Positions 1 through 6,962 of a stretch of 6,962 bases of DNA are shown one piece after another. The notes under the pieces are model-generated. The model made no database searches. It saw only the letters and a program-made list of their open reading frames with translations, and was not told the origin of the DNA. Both the position numbers and the translations under genes were made by a program. Every line of letters begins with the position of its first letter. Position 1 is the stretch's first letter. The DNA lies in the NCBI GenBank assembly GCA_913009215.1, contig CAJVXG010000085.1, forward strand, positions 1 through 6,962, written 5' to 3'. Source of the stretch: an uncultured Gammaproteobacteria bacterium (GTDB lineage Bacteria; Pseudomonadota; Gammaproteobacteria; Acidiferrobacterales; CAJVXG01).

Positions 1-2
1 AG

Positions 3-1505
3 ATGTCGTTAGATAAAAAGTCGTTCAAGTATGGTTTATTTGCCGGGGTACTACTGCTGACCGGGATATTGCTTGGTATTATCCTGACTGCGCGTATGCA
101 GTGGACCTCGCCAGTGCAGAGTAATCCCCTGGTATTGACCTCGGATACAGCGTCGTCCGCCATTTCCGTAAATGGTTTGCCCAATTTTGTGCCTGTTGTG
201 AAGGCCACCTCTCCCGCGGTGGTGAATATTTCCACTACGCGCATCATCAAGCGTGGCAGTCGCCGCGGCCGTTCTCCATTTAATGATCCTTTTTTCAAGG
301 AATTCTTTGGCGATGATTTTTCCAAGCGATTTCAGATGCCGCGCAAGCGCAGGCAAAGCAGTCTCGGCTCCGGCGTTATTGTGGATGCATCGGGCTATAT
401 CGTTACCAATAACCATGTTATTGCCAAGGCCGACAAGATCAAGGTTGTGCTTAGTGATAAACGCGAATTTTCCGGTAAGGTTATTGGTACCGATCCCAAA
501 ACCGATATTGCGGTCATCAAGATTGATGCAAAAAACCTGCCGGTCATTCCCTGGGGCGATTCCGCCAAGCTGGATGTGGGTGAGTATGTGTTGGCGATAG
601 GTAATCCTTATGGTCTGAAACAGACCGTAACTATGGGTATTGTCAGTGCGGTTGGTCGTTCCAATGTCGGTATTGCCGACTATGAAGATTTCATCCAGAC
701 AGATGCGGCCATTAACCCGGGCAATTCCGGTGGCGCCCTGGTCAACAGTCGTGGACAACTGATAGGTATTAATACCGCCATTTTTAGCAGGAGTGGCGGC
801 AACATGGGTATCGGTTTCGCTGTTCCTGCGAATATGGCCAGGCACGTATTAAAGAGCCTGCTAAAGGACGGTAAAGTAGTTCGTGGCTGGTTGGGCGTTT
901 CAATCCAGAATATTAATGGCGATCTTGCAACAAAGTTTGGCCTGAAGAAATCCAGTGGCGCTCTGGTCAGCGAAATCATACCCGGAAGCCCGGCCAGCAA
1001 GGCAAAATTACGAGCCGGTGATGTCATTATCAGTTTCGATGGCAAGGCTGTAAACAGCTCCACCACTTTGCGCAATGTGGTCGCTGAGACGCCCGTTGGC
1101 AAGAAGGTGCAGGTGCGGGTAATTCGCAATAAACGCAATATTGCCCTGGTTGTGGTTACCGGTGAACAGCCCAAGAATATAAGCCGCAGGGGACCGTCGG
1201 TAGAAAAGAGTGCGCCGAATTATTCTGTTTTAGGTGGCGTTGAGGTTAGTACCTTGACCCCTGATATACGTAATCGACTGGGACTGTCGCAGCGTGTATT
1301 CGGTGTCGTAGTCACCCGGGTTAATCCGGAAAGCAGCGCCGCGTCGCGTTTACGCTCTGGCGATGTGATTACTTCGATCAATAATCAGCGTGTTCGTTCT
1401 TTGTCGGATTACAATAAAATTACTCGCACCCTTAAGCGAAACAGCAGTGTGTTGCTGTATCTGAACAGGAGAGGGCGCATGATATATCTGGTGATCAAGC
1501 CCTAA
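3..1505 (+). CDS. htrA: Do/HtrA (Deg) family periplasmic serine endoprotease with two PDZ domains
   Basis: This is an envelope protease that degrades or holds misfolded periplasmic proteins (family knowledge). The 500 residues start with a basic tip (K5, K6, K9) and a hydrophobic segment at about 11-29, followed by R31. There is no clear AxA cleavage site, so it may be a membrane anchor or a poorly defined signal peptide. The trypsin-like domain spans about 62-285 with a complete triad: H138 in TNNHVI, D168 in KTDIAVIK and S242 in NPGNSGGAL. PDZ1 lies at about 292-388, with RGWLGV as its ligand-binding loop, and PDZ2 at about 408-499. Between beta strands, about 83-117, sits a loop rich in Arg/Lys and Phe (FNDPFFKEFF). 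Length and order match DegP/DegQ/MucD, whereas DegS has only one PDZ. The ATG lies 2 bases from the window edge, so its ribosome binding site, promoter and any longer start are unseen. It converges on the hydrolase gene. The symbol is given at family level; degP, degQ and mucD cannot be told apart here. Confidence 0.93.
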   Translation: MSLDKKSFKYGLFAGVLLLTGILLGIILTARMQWTSPVQSNPLVLTSDTASSAISVNGLPNFVPVVKATSPAVVNISTTRIIKRGSRRGRSPFNDPFFKEFFGDDFSKRFQMPRKRRQSSLGSGVIVDASGYIVTNNHVIAKADKIKVVLSDKREFSGKVIGTDPKTDIAVIKIDAKNLPVIPWGDSAKLDVGEYVLAIGNPYGLKQTVTMGIVSAVGRSNVGIADYEDFIQTDAAINPGNSGGALVNSRGQLIGINTAIFSRSGGNMGIGFAVPANMARHVLKSLLKDGKVVRGWLGVSIQNINGDLATKFGLKKSSGALVSEIIPGSPASKAKLRAGDVIISFDGKAVNSSTTLRNVVAETPVGKKVQVRVIRNKRNIALVVVTGEQPKNISRRGPSVEKSAPNYSVLGGVEVSTLTPDIRNRLGLSQRVFGVVVTRVNPESSAASRLRSGDVITSINNQRVRSLSDYNKITRTLKRNSSVLLYLNRRGRMIYLVIKP

Positions 1506-1525
1506 GCTTTAGGTCCAATAATATT

Positions 1526-2395
1526 TTACTGGAAATGCTGCTGAAACCAGGACTCAATGGCTTGTCTGGACTCTGCCGGCTTCTCGGTCAGCAACCAGTG
1601 ATTGGCGTCAATGACAGTGGTTTGGGTTTGCGGGCACATATGTGACAGGCTGTGTTTTGTGCCGTCCTGGTTGAAGCTGGATCCGCCCGACAATAACAAG
1701 AGCGCTGGAAATTCACAGTGCCCCAGGGTCGGCAGGGGCCGCAGCACCTCCATGACGAACTGCAGGTAATTTCCGATTGAGTTGTGTACCAGATCCGGCA
1801 AGGGCGAGCTGTAGCGTTTGACGAAACCTTCTACATCACCGCTGGCCAACACCTGTCTTGCTTCTTCATCCAGCTTCCTGAGATCGCGCCCTGGTAATTT
1901 ACGTCGATACAGACCGATGGCTCTCGGCAAGCGGATTATGGAAATCAGAAACTGAAACAGGTAACGCAAACGCCGCACCAGTCGCATGGTGGCTGTAAAG
2001 CCATTTTCAGACAATGGATCTATCAGTATCAATCCCGCTGTCTGTTGCGGGAAACGATGCGCAAAATGCAAGGCGATGTGTGCCCCCAGGCTGTGTCCAA
2101 TCAGTACCGCCTTTTTATATCCAGCATGCCTCAATAATGCCGACAGGTCGTCGGCCCACAACTCCATGGAGAGGCGCTCTCTTGCCATAGAGTCGCCATG
2201 GCCCCGCATGTCCGGCGCGATAATGTCCCAGTGCTTGTCAAGGGTGGTTTGTTCAATAAATTCTGACCAGCGCGTGTAATTGCTGGCAAGACCATGGATT
2301 AATATTATCGCCGAGTCTTTTTTCTGATGGCTCTGCCAATGCCGATACGTCAGTATGGTTTCATTGTGTGACTGGTATTTGCGCACTGTAGCCAT
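1526..2395 (-). CDS. Alpha/beta-fold hydrolase, substrate unknown
   Basis: A 289-residue cytoplasmic-type protein with no signal peptide and the classic alpha/beta hydrolase layout. It has an oxyanion-hole HG (H34-G35 in LIHGLASNY), a PDMRGHGDS loop at 61-69, a nucleophile elbow GHSLGA with S102, and a C-terminal catalytic His (H266 in DANHWL). Residues about 132-220 form a helical, Arg-rich cap containing the hydrophobic stretch FQFLISIIRL. The catalytic acid is not obvious: after strand beta-7 (ALLLLSGG, 231-238) the first Asp is D244; D126 after beta-6 is the other candidate. The ATG is the first possible start, because a TGA lies in frame at 2414-2416 with no ATG, GTG or TTG between. No good Shine-Dalgarno precedes it. 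It follows metH by 49 bases on the same strand with no terminator seen, so translation may depend on the metH transcript. Esterase, lipase or C-C hydrolase roles are all possible; I cannot choose. Confidence 0.88.
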   Translation of the reverse strand: MATVRKYQSHNETILTYRHWQSHQKKDSAIILIHGLASNYTRWSEFIEQTTLDKHWDIIAPDMRGHGDSMARERLSMELWADDLSALLRHAGYKKAVLIGHSLGAHIALHFAHRFPQQTAGLILIDPLSENGFTATMRLVRRLRYLFQFLISIIRLPRAIGLYRRKLPGRDLRKLDEEARQVLASGDVEGFVKRYSSPLPDLVHNSIGNYLQFVMEVLRPLPTLGHCEFPALLLLSGGSSFNQDGTKHSLSHMCPQTQTTVIDANHWLLTEKPAESRQAIESWFQQHFQ

Positions 2396-2444
2396 GAGGT
2401 GCCAACCGGGCCATCATTCAGACGGGCTGTAATTAATTTGTTGT

Positions 2445-5400
2445 TCAGGGATTATAGCCAAGGTTGGGTGATAACCAACGTTCGACAATGGTTAAATCCA
2501 TTTTCTTTCGCCTGGCATAATCCCTGGCCTGGTCCTGGTAAATCTTGCCGACACCAAAGTACCTGGATTCGGGATGGGAAAAATAGAGGCCGGAGACAGC
2601 CGCGGCCGGCGTCATAGCAAGGTTCTCGGTCAGGGCGATACCGCTGTTGGCCTCGGCATTGAGGAGACTGAACAAGGTTGTTTTTTCCGTGTGGTCCGGG
2701 CAGGCGGGATAACCCGGTGCTGGTCGGATGCCGGTGTATTCTTCTTTAATCAACGCATCGCTGTCCAGTCGCTCGTCCGATGCATAGCCCCAGAACTCCT
2801 TGCGTGCACGTTCATGCATCAGCTCGGCAAAGGCCTCGGCGAGGCGGTCGGCCAAAGCCTTGACCATGATGCTGTTATAGTCGTCATGGGCTTTTTCAAA
2901 CTCGGCGGCAAACCCGGCGGCGCCGATGCCGGTGGTGACTGCAAAGCCGCCGATGTAATCCTTGATACCGGATTCTTTCGGTGCAATAAAATCGGCCAGA
3001 CAATAATTTGGTTTGTCTTTCGGCTTTATCTGTTGCTGGCGCAGAAAATGCAATGTCGTCATCACCCGCTGACGAGTATCGTCGGCGTAGACTTCCACAT
3101 CATCACCAATACTATTTGCCGGGAAAAAGCCAATCACCGCTTTTGCAGTCAATCGCTTGTCTTTGATAATACGCTTCAGTAATTCCTGTGCGTCCTGAAA
3201 CAGCTTTCGAGCCTCTCCACCTTTCTCTGGATCGTCCAGAATCTGGGGATAGCGCTTTTTTAATTCCCAGGTATGGAAAAAAGGTGTCCAGTCGATATAC
3301 AGACTGATTTGTTCCAGGTCGTATTCTTCCCATACGCGTAATCCAGACATGGGCGGGGCAGGGGGGGTGTATTGTTTCCAGTCCAGTTGCAATCGATTGT
3401 CACGTGACTGCGCAATACCGAGATGTTTCGATTGGGCTTGCCTGTTCGCATACTTGTTACGAACGCGCTCATATTCTGTCTTAAGTTCGGACACAAAATT
3501 GTCTTTCAGGTTTGTGCTGATCAGTTGTTGCACCACACCGACAGCGCGCGAGGCGTCCTTGACCCAGACCACAGGTTCTTTATAGTGCTGTTCAATTTTT
3601 ACCGCCGTGTGCGCCTTGGACGTAGTGGCTCCGCCAATGAGCAGCGGTATGTTGAAACCGGTGCGCTCCATTTCCCTGGCCATGTGCACCATTTCATCCA
3701 GCGATGGGGTAATGAGGCCACTTAGACCAATAATATCGACGTTTTCCTCCCTGGCCTTTTGCAGAATGTCATTCGCCGCTACCATGACACCCATATCAAT
3801 GACGTCAAAGTTATTGCACTGCAACACGACACCGACGATATTTTTGCCAATATCATGGACGTCGCCCTTAACCGTCGCCATTAATACCTTAGCGCTGGAT
3901 TGGGTGCTCCCGGATTTCTCGGCCTCTATATAAGGCAGGAGATGGGCCACCGCTTTTTTCATGACACGGGCCGATTTAACGACTTGGGGTAAAAACATTT
4001 TGCCCTGACCGAACAAGTCGCCCACCACATTCATGCCATCCATCAGCGGACCCTCAATGACTTCGATGGGGTTGTCAAATGCCAGACGGGCCTCTTCGGT
4101 ATCGCTGACCACGTGCGCATCGATGCCTTTCACCATGGCATGCTCGAGGCGCCTGGTAATGGGCCATGAACGCCACTCCAGGTCTTCTTTTTTTTCAACA
4201 GTATTGTCTGCCTTGTATTTTTCGGCAATATCCAGCAGGCGTTCGGTAGCATCGGGCCGCCTGTTGAGCACTACGTCTTCTACACAATCGAGCAACTCGT
4301 TTGGAAGATCGTCGTATACCGTCAGCTGTCCGGCATTGACAATACCCATATCCATACCTGCCTGGATAGCGTGATACAGGAATGCGGCATGGATGGCCTC
4401 GCGCACGGTATTGTTACCGCGGAAGCTGAAACTGACATTGGAAACACCACCACTGATCAAGGCGTGGGGCAGGGACTGTTTAATAAACCGCGTGGCCTCG
4501 ATGAAGTCGACACCGTAGTTATTGTGCTCTTCTATGCCGGTAGCCACGGCAAAGATATTGGGATCAAAGATGATGTCTTCGGGCGGAAATTGCACATCCT
4601 CGGTCAGTATTTTATAGGCCCTGGTGCAAATCTCGGTTTTACGCTGCAGGGTATCGGCCTGGCCCGTTTCATCGAAGGCCATGACAATGGCGGCCGCACC
4701 ATAGCGCCGGCAGAGACGGGCCTGGGCAATAAATTTATCCTCGCCTTCTTTCAGGGAAATGGAATTGACCACGCCTTTGCCCTGGATACATTTGAGTCCG
4801 GCTTCCAGGATGTCCCATTTACTGGAATCGATCATGACCGGCACTTCGGCAATACCCGGTTCCTGTGCAATTAAGCGCAGGAATTTGACCATGGCGGCTT
4901 TACCATCGAGCATGCCTTCATCCATATTGATATCAATAATCTGGGCGCCATTTTCGACCTGATCCCTGGCCACGCTCAAGGCCTCCTCGTAATCCTCGGC
5001 CAGTATCAGACGTTTGAATTTGGCCGATCCGGTAACGTTAGTGCGTTCGCCGACATTCACGAACAGTGAGTCTTTGGTGATATTGCAGGCCTCCCAACCA
5101 CTTAGTCGTGTGCTGTGGTCCGGGTCTTTGGGTTTGCGTGGTGGATATTGGGCGACCGCTTTGGCCACGGCGGCAATATGTGCCGGTGTGGTGCCACAAC
5201 AACCGCCAACAATATTGACGAAGCCATTTCGTGCCCAGTCGCCAATTTCTGCGGCCAGCATTTCCGGGGTTTCATCAAAACCGCCAAAGGCATTGGGCAG
5301 GCCGGCATTGGGATGGACATTGATGTAACAATCGGCGATACCGGATATTTCCTCAATATGTGGCCTTAGCTCTTTGGCGCCGAGGGCGCAGTTGAAGCCA

Positions 5401-6119
5401 AAGCTGATTGGTTTGATATGGCGTAAAGAATTGTAGAATGCCTCAGGCGTCTGGCCAGTCAGTATACGACCACTGGCATCGGTAATGGTGCCGGAGATAA
5501 TGACCGGATAGGACTTGCCGGATTGTTCAAAATATTCATCAATAGCAAACAGCGCGGCCTTGGCGTTCAGGGTATCGAACACCGTTTCCACTAGAATAAT
5601 ATCAATACCACCGTCAATGAGGCCTTGCAATGAAACGGTGTAAGCTGCATGCAAGTCATCAAAACTGACATTGCGGGCGCCGGGATCGTTAACATCCCTG
5701 GACATGGAGGCGGTTACCGGCATGGGCCCCAGCACCCCGGCGACAAAACGCGGTTTGGTGTCGGTGCATCGTTCGCCACAGACGGTGCTGGCAATTTTGG
5801 CGGCGGCCTTGTTGATCTCGTACACCAGTTCCTGCATGCCATAGTCGGCCATGCCGTAATAGTTGGAATTAAAGGTATTGGTTTCGAGGATGTCCGAACC
5901 GGCATCGAGATAGGACAGGTGTATATCTTTTATAATGTCCGGTTGCGTCAGCACCAGCAGATCGTTGTTGCCCTTCAGGTCCGATGGCCAATCCTTGAAG
6001 CGCGATCCACGGAAATCCGCTTCGCTCAACTGGTGCGACTGGATCATGGTACCCATGGCGCCATCGAGAATGAGGATTCTTTCCCTCAATGCTTGTTTGA
6101 ATGTATTGGATGGCGGCAT
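2445..6119 (-). CDS. metH: Cobalamin-dependent methionine synthase (5-methyltetrahydrofolate-homocysteine methyltransferase)
   Basis: Cytosolic enzyme that moves a methyl group from 5-methyl-tetrahydrofolate through cobalamin to homocysteine, giving methionine. All four modules are present in 1224 residues, close to the 1227 of E. coli. The homocysteine domain (about 8-325) has zinc ligands C244 (GFNCALG) and C307-C308 (GGCCGTTP). The pterin domain is at about 350-620 (VNVGERTNVTGS at 354-365). The cobalamin module is at about 645-880, with DVHDIG at 753-758 (H755 is the lower axial ligand), S806 and the GGATTS loop at 829-834. The reactivation domain (about 900-1224) has the AdoMet site RPAPGYPACPDH starting at R1132, with D943 upstream. 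No catalytic residue appears lost. An in-frame TAA at 6129-6131 makes this ATG the first available; its Shine-Dalgarno is weak. The preceding gene ends in a terminator, so metH probably has its own promoter in the 79 bases before it. The hydrolase gene follows and is probably cotranscribed. Confidence 0.98.
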   Translation of the reverse strand: MPPSNTFKQALRERILILDGAMGTMIQSHQLSEADFRGSRFKDWPSDLKGNNDLLVLTQPDIIKDIHLSYLDAGSDILETNTFNSNYYGMADYGMQELVYEINKAAAKIASTVCGERCTDTKPRFVAGVLGPMPVTASMSRDVNDPGARNVSFDDLHAAYTVSLQGLIDGGIDIILVETVFDTLNAKAALFAIDEYFEQSGKSYPVIISGTITDASGRILTGQTPEAFYNSLRHIKPISFGFNCALGAKELRPHIEEISGIADCYINVHPNAGLPNAFGGFDETPEMLAAEIGDWARNGFVNIVGGCCGTTPAHIAAVAKAVAQYPPRKPKDPDHSTRLSGWEACNITKDSLFVNVGERTNVTGSAKFKRLILAEDYEEALSVARDQVENGAQIIDINMDEGMLDGKAAMVKFLRLIAQEPGIAEVPVMIDSSKWDILEAGLKCIQGKGVVNSISLKEGEDKFIAQARLCRRYGAAAIVMAFDETGQADTLQRKTEICTRAYKILTEDVQFPPEDIIFDPNIFAVATGIEEHNNYGVDFIEATRFIKQSLPHALISGGVSNVSFSFRGNNTVREAIHAAFLYHAIQAGMDMGIVNAGQLTVYDDLPNELLDCVEDVVLNRRPDATERLLDIAEKYKADNTVEKKEDLEWRSWPITRRLEHAMVKGIDAHVVSDTEEARLAFDNPIEVIEGPLMDGMNVVGDLFGQGKMFLPQVVKSARVMKKAVAHLLPYIEAEKSGSTQSSAKVLMATVKGDVHDIGKNIVGVVLQCNNFDVIDMGVMVAANDILQKAREENVDIIGLSGLITPSLDEMVHMAREMERTGFNIPLLIGGATTSKAHTAVKIEQHYKEPVVWVKDASRAVGVVQQLISTNLKDNFVSELKTEYERVRNKYANRQAQSKHLGIAQSRDNRLQLDWKQYTPPAPPMSGLRVWEEYDLEQISLYIDWTPFFHTWELKKRYPQILDDPEKGGEARKLFQDAQELLKRIIKDKRLTAKAVIGFFPANSIGDDVEVYADDTRQRVMTTLHFLRQQQIKPKDKPNYCLADFIAPKESGIKDYIGGFAVTTGIGAAGFAAEFEKAHDDYNSIMVKALADRLAEAFAELMHERARKEFWGYASDERLDSDALIKEEYTGIRPAPGYPACPDHTEKTTLFSLLNAEANSGIALTENLAMTPAAAVSGLYFSHPESRYFGVGKIYQDQARDYARRKKMDLTIVERWLSPNLGYNP

Positions 6120-6198
6120 ATTTTGTGGTTATTTGGAAAAATATCGCCGCAGTGTACCGAAAAATGCATTACCGTGCTTGTTACTGCAAATCACAGGC
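6120..6198 (-). other. metH upstream region, no clear promoter or riboswitch
   Basis: This gap lies between the terminator of the upstream gene and the metH ATG, so it should carry the metH promoter. I see no pair of boxes near consensus; TACACT (minus strand, about 6152-6157) is a possible -10 but lacks a fitting -35. The gap is too short for a standard cobalamin riboswitch (about 200 nt), and no SAM riboswitch fold or MetR-type TGAA-N5-TTCA palindrome was recognised. Confidence 0.4.
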
Positions 6199-6233
6199 AA
6201 AAAAACACGGGCTCCGCAAAGGGAGCACGGGTT
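6199..6233 (-). terminator. Rho-independent terminator of the small barrel-protein gene
   Basis: On the minus strand a hairpin core pairs GGAGC (complement of 6211-6215) with GCTCC (complement of 6222-6226) around a 6-base loop. It extends through interrupted outer pairs (6209-6228, 6208-6229, 6206-6231, 6205-6232, 6204-6233) and is followed by seven U (A run at 6199-6205). Two mismatches weaken the lower stem. It starts 15 bases past the stop codon of the 6249-6707 gene and separates that gene from metH. Confidence 0.75.
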
Positions 6234-6248
6234 GATTATTAAATGCAA

Positions 6249-6707
6249 TCAGGCGCTCTGTACCCTGGCGTATTTCTCTTTCGCAGCCCGTGCCGCCTCG
6301 GCTTGTTCAGGGGTATAGGCGGCCCCGGACCAGAGCATATCGTAGGCGATTTCCTCGTTACCGTTTTCACACAATTCCAGGACATTTCTGAACAACGGTT
6401 GGAACGTGTCGCTCTTGTGGGACTCTTCGTGGTCGGTGAAACTGTTCCAGAACGTTACAATCAAGGCCTCTTTCCCCTTCAATGGGCTTTCAACGTTCTG
6501 GCCAATGGTGCTACCTTCGTTGGAAATGGCGCCACTGTTCAGGGCCACAAAACCACCGACAAAGCCGGTCTCGGAATGATAGGTTTTGACATTTTCACAC
6601 AATATGGCGACGCGTTCCTGCAACTCATCCAGGGTGTATTCAGGCTTGAGAATGACGCGATTGATGGTGACAACACCGTCATGCGGAAATCCATTAATCA
6701 GACTCAT
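6249..6707 (-). CDS. Small protein resembling the antibiotic-biosynthesis-monooxygenase/dimeric alpha-beta barrel fold
   Basis: The 152 residues have no signal peptide or membrane segment. The pattern reads as two ferredoxin-like halves: strand VVTINRVIL (12-20), helix about 25-42 (LDELQERVAILCENV), and strand FVGGFVAL (49-56); then strand EALIVTFWNS (80-89), a His-containing stretch TDHEESHKSD (91-100), helix about 101-114, and strand EEIAYDMLW (118-126). The second half, with Phe-Trp-x-Ser followed by spaced His and a Phe-x-x-Leu helix, is typical of ABM/Dabb-like proteins, which act as monooxygenases, heme-degrading enzymes or plain ligand-binding dimers. The C-terminus (132-148) is an Ala/Glu-rich helix. 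Two Cys (C37, C113) are present. The start is well fixed by AAAGGAG six bases upstream. It is a single-gene unit with its own promoter and terminator. The fold is inferred from the pattern only; no catalytic activity can be assigned, and a stress-related role would be a guess. Confidence 0.85.
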   Translation of the reverse strand: MSLINGFPHDGVVTINRVILKPEYTLDELQERVAILCENVKTYHSETGFVGGFVALNSGAISNEGSTIGQNVESPLKGKEALIVTFWNSFTDHEESHKSDTFQPLFRNVLELCENGNEEIAYDMLWSGAAYTPEQAEAARAAKEKYARVQSA

Positions 6708-6713
6708 AATGAG

Positions 6714-6720
6714 CTCCTTT
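6714..6720 (-). promoter_or_regulatory. Strong ribosome binding site
   Basis: AAAGGAG on the minus strand, six bases before the ATG at 6707. This near-ideal Shine-Dalgarno fixes the start of the small barrel protein and contrasts with the weak sites before metH and the hydrolase gene. Confidence 0.9.
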
Positions 6721-6766
6721 GATGTTCTATAGAAAACACTGGTTCAGATATAAGGATAAGTAATTA

Positions 6767-6794
6767 ATTATATTCTAATATAGACTGTTGTCAA
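6767..6794 (-). promoter_or_regulatory. Near-perfect sigma70 promoter for the small barrel-protein gene
   Basis: On the minus strand, consensus -35 TTGACA (6789-6794) and consensus -10 TATAAT (6767-6772) are separated by a 16-base spacer. Transcription should start near 6760, giving a 5' leader of about 50 bases before the ATG at 6707. Both boxes match consensus at every position. The spacer and -10 hold an inverted repeat, listed separately, which could be an operator. Confidence 0.85.
6769..6782. repeat. Inverted repeat inside the promoter, possible operator
   Basis: TATATT (6769-6774) and AATATA (6777-6782) form a perfect 6-base inverted repeat around a 2-base centre. It covers part of the -10 box and the spacer, where a bound repressor would block RNA polymerase. 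No known regulator motif was recognised, and the local sequence is very AT-rich, so chance is a real alternative. Confidence 0.4.
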
Positions 6795-6835
6795 TACCTG
6801 AGTTTTATAGTCGGAATAAAGGGATTTATGCGGGT

Positions 6836-6962
6836 TTAAAGCCTTTGCTTGACCTTATGGGCCTGCAAGCCGAGGCTGAGGATGCGCTGGATCAGCTTTT
6901 CGTAGCTGATGCCGGCCTTCTCGGCGGAAAAGGCGACGTCCTCGCCGTCGGCAATGCCGGGG
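6836..6962 (-). CDS. Unrecognised protein, C-terminal 41 residues only (5' end outside window)
   Basis: An open reading frame enters from the right edge and stops at TAA (6836-6838). The visible tail begins PGIADGEDVAFSAEKAGISY and ends in a probable amphipathic helix (EKLIQRILSLGLQ) with a basic end (HKVKQRL). Coding status rests on codon use: 35 of 41 codons end in G or C, against about 55% in the first 40 codons of the next gene, while the opposite strand, also open here, shows no such bias. I do not recognise the family. No terminator follows, so some transcripts may run into the promoter region of the small barrel-protein gene. Confidence 0.6.
   Translation of the reverse strand, partial: PGIADGEDVAFSAEKAGISYEKLIQRILSLGLQAHKVKQRL

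Noticed and set aside
51..845. 264-codon open frame on the minus strand opposite the protease gene
   Set aside because: It lies wholly antisense to a protease with an intact triad and two PDZ domains; its translation shows no recognisable domain and looks like a codon-bias shadow.
1501..1513. Small inverted repeat CCTAA-GCT-TTAGG between the convergent protease and hydrolase genes, as a bidirectional terminator
   Set aside because: The stem is only five base pairs, AT-rich, and neither strand has a U run after it; too weak to call.
2445..6119. Possible split or truncated metH lacking the reactivation domain
   Set aside because: The reading frame is continuous to GYNP and carries the RPAPGYPACPDH AdoMet motif, so the enzyme is full length.
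5649..6242. 197-codon open frame on the plus strand overlapping the start of metH
   Set aside because: Most of it is antisense to conserved metH codons and it runs across the metH leader and the terminator; no family features were seen.
6120..6248. Possible cobalamin riboswitch upstream of metH
   Set aside because: A terminator occupies part of the gap, leaving 79 bases, and no B12-box-like element was seen.
6243..6722. 159-codon open frame on the plus strand opposite the small barrel-protein gene
   Set aside because: The minus-strand gene has a consensus promoter, strong ribosome binding site and terminator; the plus-strand frame has none of these.
6858..6962. Open frame on the plus strand at the right edge
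   Set aside because: Third-position GC bias is strong in the minus-strand frame and absent in this one, and no ribosome binding site precedes its ATG.

Overview
The window looks like an ordinary chromosomal stretch from a proteobacterium, most likely a gammaproteobacterium. The basis is a full-length single-chain cobalamin-dependent methionine synthase that lines up with E. coli MetH with only a 3-4 residue offset at its key residues, next to a two-PDZ periplasmic Do/HtrA protease with an inner-membrane leader. Base composition is intermediate. No tRNA, rRNA, insertion sequence, CRISPR array, phage gene or toxin-antitoxin pair was recognised. The organism call is an inference from protein character only.

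Layout. On the + strand, 3-1505 encodes an HtrA/Deg-type serine endoprotease. Everything else is on the - strand. Read in the direction of transcription, from the right edge leftwards: the 3' end of an unrecognised GC-rich gene (6836-6962); a 128-base gap holding a near-consensus sigma70 promoter with an embedded inverted repeat; a 152-residue protein resembling the dimeric alpha-beta barrel (antibiotic-biosynthesis-monooxygenase-like) fold (6249-6707) with a strong ribosome binding site; a rho-independent terminator (6199-6233); metH (2445-6119); and an alpha/beta hydrolase (1526-2395), 49 bases after metH with no terminator between them. The hydrolase and protease genes converge with only 20 bases between their stop codons.

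Function. The small barrel protein forms its own transcription unit, with promoter, ribosome binding site and terminator all visible. MetH makes methionine from homocysteine and methyl-tetrahydrofolate. The hydrolase probably shares its transcript, but nothing in the sequence ties it to methionine metabolism. The protease is a separate envelope quality-control function.

I found no convincing undescribed system. The parts most worth a second look are the regulatory region and function of the small barrel protein, and the compositionally distinct gene cut off by the right edge.
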